Of a stretch of 64,000 bases of DNA, positions 16,122-26,000 are shown in pieces. The DNA is from Colimorpha sp045222295 (GTDB taxonomy: Bacteria > Bacteroidota > Bacteroidia > Bacteroidales > P3): positions 124,001-188,000 of the forward strand of contig JBGUXP010000003.1 of assembly GCA_045222295.1 (NCBI GenBank), read 5' to 3'. Both the position numbers and the translations under genes were made by a program. Within the stretch, counting starts at the first letter, position 1; every line of letters begins with the position of its first letter. The notes beneath the pieces were generated by a model that had not been told where the DNA came from, did no database searches, and worked only from the letters and a program-made list of their open reading frames with translations.

Positions 16122-18137
16122 ATGAGTAAAATTGCTATATATTGCAGGGTTAGCACACAGATGCAACATACAGATAGACAGCGTGAGGAACTTCTTGCAC
16201 GAGCAAAGGCAAAGGGAGTGGAAATATCCGAAAATCATATATATATTGATTATATTTCAGGTTTTTCCAAAGCTGAAGAGAGACCACAATACAACGAGTT
16301 ATTAGAAGCAATCAATCGTCACGAGATTGACGAAATATGGTTCTCTGAATTGACACGTTTGGGGCGTTCTTCCGTTGAGTTACAATCTGAAGTTGAGAAA
16401 CTCCAAAACCAAGGAGTTACTCTCTTTTTTCAGAAACAAGACATAATAGTCACTCCGAACAAAAAAGATTTAGGGAGTAGGATTGTTTTAACCGTGTTAG
16501 CTGTATGTGCCAGCTATGAAATTGAGCTATTTGCTGAACGAAGCATCAGTGGAAAAATCACAAAAATCAAAAACGGCGGTGGTGTAGGTGGTGATAATGC
16601 ATCTTTCGGCTATATGAATAATTCCAACAAGAAAATGGTGATACGAGAGGATGAAGCAAAGGTCGTTAAATGGATTTTTGAGCAGTATGCCAATGGAAAG
16701 ACCACCTTGGACATAGCAGATACACTCAATGCCCAAGGAACACCGACTGCACTAACCACAAGAGTTCCAGAAGCTGCAACAAGAAGAGAAAGTAAAGGGT
16801 TGCCCCCAAAAGAGAACTCTAACTTTACAAAAAGCACACAGCAATGGAGACCAAATATGGTTTCCAAACTTCTCTCAAAAGAGCTATACACAGGACATAG
16901 ACACGTCGTATTCCACAAACCAAATGTTGATAAAGCGAACAACGAACAGGAGCAAGAAGCCCAAGAACGTGAGATAATCTACGAGTATGATGAATATGTA
17001 GAAGACCTGAGAATCGTGTCGGATGAGCTATTTCAACAGGTACAAGAAAGACTACTCACAGCACACTATAACAAGAACAATGCTGTCAAACACGAGAACC
17101 TATTAAAGGCAAAACTGAAATGTGGTGAGTGTGGGTCAAATTTCTCTGTGGGAAAATCAACCGAGAATGCCACAGGATATTTGAGTGGTGGGAGGTCATA
17201 CAAATGCTATGGAAGAGTAAACAGAAGGGACAAACCACAAATTTGTACAGATGGTGCTGAAGTTAAACAATGGCGACTTGATGGATTGGTTCTTTCAATG
17301 AGTTTGCGTATGTTTGCAGACATAGACCTTAAAACCACCTCTGCTAACCAAATCTCAGAATTAACAAAACGAAATGAAGAATTGACCAAAATAATCAATA
17401 GCAAAAAAGCAACTCTTGAAAAAAGCAAAGAGGAATACAAACAACTACTTAGAAGGCTTTCTAAAATTGCTATTGACGATATAGAGGCATCTGAACTCAT
17501 AGATGAAGCTCAATCTGATTTCAAAAAGAAGGAATCTACACTTAATAGGGATATTGACAAACACACCAAAGAGAAGGTAGCCAACCTAGTTACCATTAAC
17601 AATATGAAAACTATTTCTCAAAACAGCAGTCGTTATCAAAGAATGGACGAAATATGGAAAAGCAAGGACATCGTAAAAACGATGGTGGACGAGTTTATAC
17701 AAGGAATAGTATTATACCGTCCCAATCCACGATGGGTATTAGTTGTAGTTACGTATAAAAACAACGTTGAAATGTGGGGGACACTCAAATCCAAGAAATA
17801 TAAACGGTCAGAAATGTTCTATGACGAAAACTTTTGTAACCACGGCATAGAATTTCACACGTGGATTATTAACAACACAGACCATCATTTCATATACAAT
17901 CCCATAAACAAGACCTTTACCTATGATGGTCTTAGCGACATCTATAACAATATCGATGCTGGAACATATACTTTTGAGCAATTACATCAAATACTATATG
18001 AAAAAGATTGGATAGGCTCTTACCCATTTTATTGTTACGAAAATAACGAATACAACATTAACCCTCCTGAGCGGAACTCAAAAATACCTATAATGCCAAG
18101 CAGATGGATTCATACCCATTCTTCTGCCTCTGAATGA
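16122..18137 (+). CDS. Large serine recombinase (site-specific integrase)
   Basis: 671 residues from ATG 16122 (MSKIAIYCRVSTQMQHTDRQ). An N-terminal resolvase catalytic domain (about 1-150) has nucleophile Ser10 in YCRVST and the conserved ELTRLGRSS and YEIELFAERS motifs. A recombinase domain follows (ASFGYMNN through MVSKLLSKELYTG), then a zinc-ribbon region (CGECGSNF ... CYGRVNRRD ... C) and a coiled coil at about 440-520. The C-terminal 150 residues are unusual and not assigned. Large serine recombinases integrate and excise elements at short target sites. This gene sits at the left end of a 19-kb AT-rich block and most likely mobilises it. Confidence 0.93.
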   Translation: MSKIAIYCRVSTQMQHTDRQREELLARAKAKGVEISENHIYIDYISGFSKAEERPQYNELLEAINRHEIDEIWFSELTRLGRSSVELQSEVEKLQNQGVTLFFQKQDIIVTPNKKDLGSRIVLTVLAVCASYEIELFAERSISGKITKIKNGGGVGGDNASFGYMNNSNKKMVIREDEAKVVKWIFEQYANGKTTLDIADTLNAQGTPTALTTRVPEAATRRESKGLPPKENSNFTKSTQQWRPNMVSKLLSKELYTGHRHVVFHKPNVDKANNEQEQEAQEREIIYEYDEYVEDLRIVSDELFQQVQERLLTAHYNKNNAVKHENLLKAKLKCGECGSNFSVGKSTENATGYLSGGRSYKCYGRVNRRDKPQICTDGAEVKQWRLDGLVLSMSLRMFADIDLKTTSANQISELTKRNEELTKIINSKKATLEKSKEEYKQLLRRLSKIAIDDIEASELIDEAQSDFKKKESTLNRDIDKHTKEKVANLVTINNMKTISQNSSRYQRMDEIWKSKDIVKTMVDEFIQGIVLYRPNPRWVLVVVTYKNNVEMWGTLKSKKYKRSEMFYDENFCNHGIEFHTWIINNTDHHFIYNPINKTFTYDGLSDIYNNIDAGTYTFEQLHQILYEKDWIGSYPFYCYENNEYNINPPERNSKIPIMPSRWIHTHSSASE

Positions 18138-18228
18138 TTTAGGAAAACATATTCAAACTTCTTAAATCAAGTCGCTTTAAACTAATATAACACCATTTCC
18201 TTTCAATCATCTGATTAAAAGACATTAA

Positions 18229-19524
18229 TTATTTCAACCTAATAATATCACTCCACCTTGTAGTAGGATTCTTGCTTCGAAAATCATGCTTGATAGCATT
18301 GGCAAACACATCAGCTTTGCCTTGTTCGTTCTTCTGTCGGTATTGTTGTGCTGCCAATATTACGGTCTCAGTCCCGTTTACCTTGTTTATCCTATCAATC
18401 ACGGTATCTAACGACTTCAATTTCTCGAATCTCTCAGCGTTGATGTCAAATAGATTAAGCTGAATCGGTGACGTAGCACCAATCCCCATCACTATCACCC
18501 CAGCTTTCTTGTACTGATACCCCTTCTTGTAGATTTCAGTTAGAATATCCTTTGCTGCACGAACTATTGTTATTGAAGAGTTAGTTGCGGTAGGCAGATT
18601 GACTTCTTTGAATTGCCAGTATTGGGGCAAATCCTCTCTGAAATAGTTGGTATTCAGGAATACACCAACAATCGAAGCTACTGTATTCTGTTGTCTCAAC
18701 TTCTCGGCACATATGGCAGCGTAATTACTGACGTGGATTTTCAGTGTGTCAAGGTCTGATATCATGCCATTAAAGCTTCGACTGGTACAGATACTTTTCT
18801 TTTTAGCCATTGCCTCATTTGGCACACAATCAATACCGTTCAACTCAGCCCAAGTTCGATATATAACCACGTTATTGAATGTGGCATTAAGAGCTTCTTT
18901 CGACATTGAAGCTAACTCATAAACTGTATGTATTCCCAGAGATTCAAGCTTTGCTGCATACCGTCTACCGATGCCCCATACATCTTCAACAGGGTAAAGT
19001 TTTAATGCTTTAATACGCTTCTCTTCTGAATCAATCAAGCAACAGTGCCGATAACCTGAGTATTTCTTAGCGAAGTGACTAGCCATCTTTGCCAGTGTCT
19101 TAGTTGGTGCTAATCCTATGCTCACAGGCACACCAACGGACTTCTTAATGCGTTTATGTAGGTTCTCACCCCATTGCTTCAGGTCGATGTGTTCCATGCC
19201 ATCTAGGTATACGAAACACTCGTCAATGGAATAGCGAAAGTATTGTGGAGCCTCCTGTTTGATTATCTCTACCACCCTACCAGTAAGCTCACCATATAGC
19301 TCATAGTTGGATGAAAAGACTGCTATTTTATGGTCGGGAAACTGTTCTTGTAGTTTGAAGTATGGTAATCCTGCCTTAATTCCTAGCTTTTTTGCCTCGT
19401 TAGAACGTGCAACTACACATCCATCATTGTTGGATAGGACGACCACGGGTTTGCCGCTTAAATCGGGTCTAAACACTCTTTCGCAGCTAACATAACAGTT
19501 ATCACAATCCACAATCCCATACAT
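18229..19524 (-). CDS. umuC: UmuC-like Y-family DNA polymerase
   Basis: 431 residues, full length. The catalytic palm shows DCDNCYVSCERVF (Asp near residue 6) and YSIDECFVYLDGM (DE near 101), with thumb and little-finger domains following and a C-terminal UmuC-type tail. It is the catalytic subunit of an error-prone translesion polymerase; UmuD is encoded immediately upstream (6-bp gap), so a Pol V-like complex is likely. Such pairs are common on plasmids and phages of Bacteroidales, and here it belongs to the integrated element. Confidence 0.93.
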   Translation of the reverse strand: MYGIVDCDNCYVSCERVFRPDLSGKPVVVLSNNDGCVVARSNEAKKLGIKAGLPYFKLQEQFPDHKIAVFSSNYELYGELTGRVVEIIKQEAPQYFRYSIDECFVYLDGMEHIDLKQWGENLHKRIKKSVGVPVSIGLAPTKTLAKMASHFAKKYSGYRHCCLIDSEEKRIKALKLYPVEDVWGIGRRYAAKLESLGIHTVYELASMSKEALNATFNNVVIYRTWAELNGIDCVPNEAMAKKKSICTSRSFNGMISDLDTLKIHVSNYAAICAEKLRQQNTVASIVGVFLNTNYFREDLPQYWQFKEVNLPTATNSSITIVRAAKDILTEIYKKGYQYKKAGVIVMGIGATSPIQLNLFDINAERFEKLKSLDTVIDRINKVNGTETVILAAQQYRQKNEQGKADVFANAIKHDFRSKNPTTRWSDIIRLK

Positions 19525-19530
19525 AGCTAC

Positions 19531-19968
19531 TTATTTCTTCCAGTTCCTGATAGTCCAAACAACCACACCCCATACCTCAAACTCATCACTATCATTGATT
19601 CTGAAGGGGTGGTATTTCTTGTTAGCTGGTCTTAGTTCTATATATCCTTCGGGTTTATGTGATAGGTCTAGATACTTAATGGTAAACTCATTATTAACAA
19701 AGGCTACAATAACATCACCATCATCGGCTTCTACGCTTCTATCGATGATAGCAATATCCCCATCATTGATACCAGCCTCAATCATGCTATCCCCGTCTAC
19801 GCGACCGTAAAAGGTGGATTCGGGATGTTTAATCAAGTCTCTGTTGAAGTCCAACGTACTGTGCTGGTAATCCTCAGCTGGTGACGGGAACCCAGCTTTG
19901 ATAGCGTATGCCAGCTGTAATTCCAGCTCCTTATTGAACTCGCTCGGTATAATGTGAATCTTTGACAT
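19531..19968 (-). CDS. umuD: UmuD-like S24 autoprotease
   Basis: 145 residues from ATG 19968 (a GTG three bases earlier is also open). The LexA/UmuD fold is recognised by the Ala-Gly cleavage site in KAGFPSPAED (about 25-26), the catalytic Ser in DGDSMIEAGI (about 60) and the catalytic Lys in NEFTIKYL (about 97). After RecA-stimulated self-cleavage it would activate the UmuC polymerase. It has no DNA-binding domain, so it is not a repressor. A duplicate of its first 18 codons lies upstream at 20521-20575. Confidence 0.92.
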   Translation of the reverse strand: MSKIHIIPSEFNKELELQLAYAIKAGFPSPAEDYQHSTLDFNRDLIKHPESTFYGRVDGDSMIEAGINDGDIAIIDRSVEADDGDVIVAFVNNEFTIKYLDLSHKPEGYIELRPANKKYHPFRINDSDEFEVWGVVVWTIRNWKK

Positions 19969-19974
19969 CACTAA

Positions 19975-20481
19975 TTAACAGCACTTTGCCATAAAAAAAT
20001 TAAATAATATCTCATTTACATACAGAGAACCATTTGTGGGGAAGTCTGGGTTTCCATCATCATCCAAATATCCCTCTTCGTCAAGAGAATCAAGTAAATC
20101 TTTTTCATTAACGGACGCTTCCTTTTCAATGTACTTCATCAAGTTCTGAGGCATACCCTCTTGGGGTAATAACACAGCTGGTACATTCTCATCAATGACA
20201 AACACATAGCATCCTGATGGGCTATTTTCATCCGCTCTTTCAACCATCCAACAAATATCTAGCTTTTCACCGCAAAGGTCTCCTCCTTTGGGTGAAAATT
20301 CATTGATACCATTATCTCTTAATAGTTCATCAAACTCACTATCTGTAAGACCATACTTGTCTTTAATGTATCTGATAAGGTTTCTAGCATCCTTCTGGAG
20401 TGGAAGTAGTTCAACATCGTAGGCATTGCACCAAGTATGGTCATTGTTGTTATTGTCTATTATTAAGATGAACTCTTGCAT
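19975..20481 (-). CDS. Hypothetical acidic protein
   Basis: 168 residues from ATG 20481 (MQEFILIID). It is rich in Asp and Glu, with no signal peptide or membrane segment and no family I can name. It contains DWMVERADENSPSG-like and LLDSLDEEGYLDDDGNPDF segments. The stop is 6 bp before the umuD start on the same strand, so it may be co-transcribed with umuDC; an acidic DNA mimic or UmuD-associated role is only a guess. Confidence 0.6.
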   Translation of the reverse strand: MQEFILIIDNNNNDHTWCNAYDVELLPLQKDARNLIRYIKDKYGLTDSEFDELLRDNGINEFSPKGGDLCGEKLDICWMVERADENSPSGCYVFVIDENVPAVLLPQEGMPQNLMKYIEKEASVNEKDLLDSLDEEGYLDDDGNPDFPTNGSLYVNEILFNFFMAKCC

Positions 20482-20520
20482 AGTCAAACAAATTATCGAT
20501 TAAACACTGAATTATACAAC

Positions 20521-20575
20521 GTTGTAATTCCAACTTCTTATTGAACTCACTGGGTATAATATGTATGGGGGACAT
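20521..20575 (-). pseudogene. Duplicated 5' fragment of umuD
   Basis: Reading leftward from ATG 20575, MSPIHIIPSEFNKKLELQ matches the UmuD N-terminus MSKIHIIPSEFNKELELQ at 16 of 18 residues, then diverges and soon stops. At DNA level 20526-20575 parallels 19919-19968. It is a remnant of a second umuD copy or a recombination junction. Confidence 0.75.
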
Positions 20576-20586
20576 AAAAATTGCTT

Positions 20587-20910
20587 TTATTGTTCTATAT
20601 CGGAAATATCTTTTTTTGTATGATTAGCCAACAATTCTGCTGGAGTCTTCAGATTGTGTTTGATACAATATAGCAGTATCTTTTTATAATCTCTATCTGA
20701 AATGACTGCAAAATCAAAATCCCAACAATAGCAATATGCTGACTTATTATTTTCTATGTGAAGGACTTGTCTTCCCATATATTGATTAAGACCATCTATT
20801 TTTTTCTTCTCTATGACTTCAACAACCCAAGGAAAGATATATTTATATCCCACAAATCCAAGCACTAATACTAAAAAACAAATTATATTTTTAAGATTGA
20901 TAACAAACAT
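20587..20910 (-). CDS. Small membrane-anchored hypothetical protein
   Basis: 107 residues: one N-terminal transmembrane helix (about 8-28, IICFLVLVLGFVGYKYIF) and a soluble part with CYCWDFDFAVISDRDYKKILLY. No family is recognised. It is AT-rich like its neighbours and lies between the umuD fragment and the DnaB-like helicase. Confidence 0.6.
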   Translation of the reverse strand: MFVINLKNIICFLVLVLGFVGYKYIFPWVVEVIEKKKIDGLNQYMGRQVLHIENNKSAYCYCWDFDFAVISDRDYKKILLYCIKHNLKTPAELLANHTKKDISDIEQ

Positions 20911-20976
20911 AACATTAAGATTTTATTTTTTCCAACCTCTCCTCAGAATCTTTCATTCATCTATGTCATTTATAAT

Positions 20977-22446
20977 TTAAAAAGGTAGGTCTGTGGTGTC
21001 AATAGAATCTTCATGTTTTACTTTGACGGAGGTATCACAGACCTTTTTACTTGTTTTGGTTTTTTTTGCAGGAGGAGTAGTTGGGTCAAAAAACTTCATA
21101 CTATTTCTATCATAGCGTAAATCAGCCACACCAAGTTCCCCATCTTTGTTTTTCATTATTTGCAATGATGCTTTCCCATCCGTGTCTTTACTGCTTTCAT
21201 CCTGTTCTGTTCTGTAGAGACCAATGACAATATCGGCAACCTCGTCTATACAGCCTGACTCTTGAAGGTCGGAGAGTGTGGGTATACCTTCTGTCTTATG
21301 GTCAAAACATGTTGTAATCAAGATGGGAACATTCAATTCTTGGGACAGTGATTTTATCTTGCGTGAGATAAAGAATAACTCTTTTTCGCGGTTGTAGCTC
21401 GGATTGTTATCAGTTGAAATATAAACCTGAGGAAGACCATCGATAAAAATCATTCGCACATCATGTTCATGTATCAATCTTTCGCAACTACACCGAAGCT
21501 GAGTAAAATTAATTCTGTCGGTATCGTCAATATACAATGGAGTTTCTTGCAATTCTTTCATCTTCTCACCTATCAACCGTTTCTTTTCACGAGTTATTAT
21601 ATTAGCATTTTTTAAGTGCGACTGAGGTATTCCCATTTCTTGAGATATTAGCCTTGATGCAAGCCCCGTTCCTTTTATTTGCAAAGAGAAGAAAGCCACA
21701 GGATAATAAAAATCACATGCCATATTCCTCGCCATACTAAGTGCAAGTGACGTTTTCCCCATTGCTGGTTTAGATGCCAGAACGGTCAATGTCCCAGGTT
21801 GGAACCCGAGGGTCATTGTGTCAAAAGAGGAGAATCCAGAGGGTATTCCAACAAACTCTTGCTCCATAGCCAAGTTAATATCATCAGCTACCACACTCAT
21901 AAAACCAGCTATAGTTACGGGGTTATTATGAGAAATGCCCTCAATGACTTTTTCAAGAGACCATACACCTTTGTCAAGAAGCATATACGGGTCACATGTT
22001 TCGTCACTTGCATCTTTGAGAAGACCTGCTGCAGTACGAATAACCTCACGGTGAACATATTTTTCCACCAAGATAGCAATATGTGTTTGTATATGTGCCC
22101 CTGATACAACATTGGAAGATAGTTGTGAAATATATTCTGCACCACCAGCCTGTTCTAATTTCCCTTCCTTGCGCAATTCATCCACCACAGTCAGCATGTC
22201 CACAGCTCTAGCATCGTTAAAAAGATTCTGTATTGCCTCAAATATTAGTTGATGCGCCATATTGTAAAACAACGCCTTATTAAGAGTATCCATTGTAACA
22301 CAAAGTGCTGGAGTGTCAACAATCAATTCCCCCAATACAGCCCTTTCCATCTCATCGCTATGTGGTAACTCTATTACCCCTTTCGATTCCGCTTCATTGC
22401 ATATCGGGCAAGCTTGCCCGTATTGATGTTTTGCGTGGTTTTCCAT
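20977..22446 (-). CDS. DnaB-like replicative helicase
   Basis: 489 residues. A short N-terminal zinc-finger-like CPICNE precedes the DnaB N-terminal domain (about 30-130, ERAVLGELIVD). The RecA-like ATPase has Walker A SKPAMGKTSLALSMARNMA (about 222-240), Walker B RMIFIDGLPQV and the C-terminal motif DEVADIVIGLYR. The C-terminus is low-complexity (KKTKTSKK). It is a hexameric helicase unwinding DNA at a replication fork; a copy on the mobile element implies some replication autonomy. The host copy is not in this window. Confidence 0.92.
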   Translation of the reverse strand: MENHAKHQYGQACPICNEAESKGVIELPHSDEMERAVLGELIVDTPALCVTMDTLNKALFYNMAHQLIFEAIQNLFNDARAVDMLTVVDELRKEGKLEQAGGAEYISQLSSNVVSGAHIQTHIAILVEKYVHREVIRTAAGLLKDASDETCDPYMLLDKGVWSLEKVIEGISHNNPVTIAGFMSVVADDINLAMEQEFVGIPSGFSSFDTMTLGFQPGTLTVLASKPAMGKTSLALSMARNMACDFYYPVAFFSLQIKGTGLASRLISQEMGIPQSHLKNANIITREKKRLIGEKMKELQETPLYIDDTDRINFTQLRCSCERLIHEHDVRMIFIDGLPQVYISTDNNPSYNREKELFFISRKIKSLSQELNVPILITTCFDHKTEGIPTLSDLQESGCIDEVADIVIGLYRTEQDESSKDTDGKASLQIMKNKDGELGVADLRYDRNSMKFFDPTTPPAKKTKTSKKVCDTSVKVKHEDSIDTTDLPF

Positions 22447-22486
22447 ATTTAATTACACTTTTTTGATGCCAAAATTAGAGAGATGT

Positions 22487-23080
22487 TTAAACCACGAACT
22501 TAGTCACTAAAAGAACCAAACACAAAACAACAATGATAACTCCAAACAATAGGCTGATTTTCCGTGTTGTAACTATCTCTTTTTCTAGTTTCTCTAATTG
22601 GTTATTTTGCATTTTCTCAATCGCGGCTGTCTGATTATCAAACATCACTTTTATTTCTCCCCTCTCGTGTTCTATCAATTGTTTAATTTCCCCTTTATGA
22701 TTATCCAATCTAATTTGTACGGTTTCGGCAAAATCTTTGTAAAACTTCTTGTTGTTCTCATTGATAGTGTCTATCTTTTTGTCAATCTGTTCCGCTATCG
22801 TTTTCAACTCCTTGTCCAACAATTCATTCGACTCCGTAGACTTTTCACCAATCAATCGCGTTTGTTCATCAAGAGATTGTTTAGCCTCAACCATGAAATC
22901 TGATATAGATTTCTTAGAAGAATTAATGGATAGAACAGCCTTATCGAGTCCTTCAATTATCTGAATGTAGTTTGCGGCTAAATCAGATACTTTTTGATAC
23001 GCTTCTCTGACTGATTGTAGATTAGAAACCTCTGTTTCCAAGGCTTCAATTGTTTTATCAAATTCTTCCAAACTCTTCAT
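22487..23080 (-). CDS. Coiled-coil protein with C-terminal membrane anchor
   Basis: 197 residues: long heptad-rich helices over residues 1-170 (for example EQIDKKIDTINENNKKFYKD), then one hydrophobic C-terminal segment (about 175-196, LLFGVIIVVLCLVLLVTKFV). It overlaps the 3' end of the nuclease-RecQ gene by 23 bp, so translation is coupled. A tail-anchored coiled coil beside a nuclease-helicase looks like a sensor or effector partner (inference); no enzymatic motif is present. Confidence 0.75.
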   Translation of the reverse strand: MKSLEEFDKTIEALETEVSNLQSVREAYQKVSDLAANYIQIIEGLDKAVLSINSSKKSISDFMVEAKQSLDEQTRLIGEKSTESNELLDKELKTIAEQIDKKIDTINENNKKFYKDFAETVQIRLDNHKGEIKQLIEHERGEIKVMFDNQTAAIEKMQNNQLEKLEKEIVTTRKISLLFGVIIVVLCLVLLVTKFVV

Positions 23081-26000
23081 ATAACTGAATGTTTAATTGT
23101 TTAAACTTTTTAATTTTGTCGGATAAATGTTCATTTAACAACTGTGGGAGTTTAAACTCCTCTGCCAATGGTATTGTAAGTTCAGGGAGATATTTAATTA
23201 TTGACGTGCAGGCATCAAATAATTGTTCCGTTGTGAGATGGGAGTCTGTCAGTAATCTAATCGTATGAGAGACAAATATTTCTTTCTTTCCCTTATCGTT
23301 ACTGTTTTTTATTGATTCAATAGCATTTTCAAATCTGGTTCTTCCATCATTGTCATCAAAGTCATTTAGGAATAGCCTAACAAACCCACTGATGAAATTG
23401 AGTCCTGAACTGAAATGATAACTTTCAAGAAAACGCATCAATCTATCTCGTAGTTTCTTGAACTCAACATCTGTGAGAATAACACCGTTAGAATAAAAAG
23501 GCTCAAACCATTTTTCAATGTCATCTGGATGTTCTGCCACATGTTGTAGAATAAATGTTGATTCATTGAAAATGAAGTAGCTGTCAATTCGTTGCTTAAA
23601 ATCACCACTTGTAGTAAAGTTCCGACACAACTCAATCAAACCTTTTAAAGACTGCTTCCTATTGTTGGTGATATAACGGAATATCCAATCAAGCAAATAC
23701 CAAACAGCCTTATCAAATGTCGAAGTACATAGAGGTTGAGTTACATTATGTATCTGATTAGGTACGTCTTCGCTATTATCATATTTAGAGATATAGTACC
23801 TCACAGACTCAATGACATGTTTGTCTGAAATAGATGAAAAATGGACGGTGAAACTATTGACAAAATCTCGGGACCAGTCTTCCACTACTCCAAGAAGACA
23901 TAGGCGATATATACCCTTTTCAAACAGCTCATATTCATCCTCTTTTCTTGTAATACCTAGTTGTTTCTTGTATGGTTGCAAGAACAGAGAAACTTGGTCA
24001 TAATAGATGTTTATTTGTGAGTTTTCTTGAAAAAATGTATCTACTATCCCTTTTATAATTGTAAACTCTAAGTCTATTTCAATATGATTTTTTAGGAAAA
24101 GGAATAGATGAGTAAACGAGTCGTTCCCTGCTGAGCCGACTTGTTGATGTAGATTTCTCATCCTAGAAATGGAAGTAGATGGAGCTAATATTGCATCTTC
24201 GACCTGTCTAAGTTGAGCTGGCACAGAAGTATATAGTACAAAGCATTTTCCTTTCTTGGATTTGTTTTGAGGAAGATTTTTATCCCATCTACCAGCCCTT
24301 CCTGCTTCTTGATATAAACTTTCTATTGAGCCTGGGATTCCGTAATGAATTGTATAGAAGATATTATCCTTGTCAATTCCCATCCCAAATGCTTTTGTCG
24401 AACACAATATTTGATATTTGTCTTCTTTGAAATCCCTTTGTATCTCGGTTTTTATCCTATTTAAAACTTTATTGTCATACAAAGTAATGCCTTGCTCTTT
24501 TGGCGATTGCCCAGCATACCACATCACTTTCCTTGGAAATTGAGCATTAAGGAGTTTATAAAGGGGGTAACAGCCGTTATCACCATTAACTGTTGGTGTA
24601 AAAATTAGTGTTATTTTATCAAGAGTATTGGGTATATTTTCATCTGAAAGAACTTTGAGCAACTCCCTTTGTTTATTGCTATTCTCTGCAACATTAATAA
24701 CTTCAAACTCCAACTCTTTTCTGCTATAATCAAGAAGAGACTTAATATTATCTTCTTCTAGTTGCTGTTTCTTTCTTGAAAACTCAATTTTTATATCTTT
24801 CAAGACATTAACAGAAGCCGTTGCTGTCAGTCCAATGTATTTTATGGCTCCTTCTCCATATTTGTCAACTGGGCTAATACGGTCAATGGTTTTAGCTAGA
24901 TTAAGATAAGATGTTCTAAAATCATGTCCCCACTCTGATAAACAATGAACCTCATCAATGACAGCATAAGCAATAGTGTGATTGTTTGCTATTGAAGATA
25001 GTGCGTCACGAAATCCATTTATTTGGAAACGCTCTGGTGATACCCATAACAACAAATACTTTCCCCTGCCAAAATTATTTTGTATTTCTCCCTTTTCCAT
25101 AACGTCCATATCACTACTAACATAGTTTATATTAGTGATAGAAACATCTTTTTTCCTCATATTATCGTACTGGTCGTACATGAGAGATTTGATAGGACAA
25201 ACCACAAAATTAATTGCTGGCTGTAAAAGACAAGGCAATTGATAACATAACGATTTTCCTCCACCAGTCGGAAGTAACCCTATAGTATCTCTAAGATTTA
25301 GTGCATTAGCAATTATTGAAAACTGACCATCTCTAAATTTTTGCTTTCTAAAAATGTTCTGTAAGAAAAACTCTAATGTTGGAATGTCTTTGTCAGTTAT
25401 GTTATAGTTAATAGAACTATCTGTGCTAACTCTAAAATAATTTTTATACTGTCCTATTACTTGTTTTCCCGTGGCTTCATTATAATCAAAATAATCACCC
25501 CGAAGGAATATTACATTTGGGTTTAGAGTGTTTTCATCAGTATATTTCTTTATGACTGAAAAATCAATATTGATTGCTTCTGAGGAGTATTTAAACGCAT
25601 CAGGACTATTTACTTTTATTTCATATTTTGTATCAGGGATGTGTGTTTTCTCTTTGAGTAGATACAAGTTGTCCAACCAGACTAGCACATCCTCTATTGC
25701 AAGCTTAACAAAAAGGTCATCTGTAAAGATGTCAGGCTCACAAACTTTTATGTTAAACCGCCACTTCTCACCGAGCCTTATATTTTGCCTCAGCAATAAT
25801 TCCACTAACAAGATTTGGAATCTTATTATTGCTGTTAGCAACATATCCTGTGTGTAACTCTCATAATGATTATTACCATCAATTGTATCTAGGAATCTTT
25901 TATATGGAGTTAAATTATCAGAGAACTGGATGAGACGTGCTAATATTTGATTTACCTTATTCTTATAAAGCCCATTCTTTAATTCCTTTGTATCTATTCT

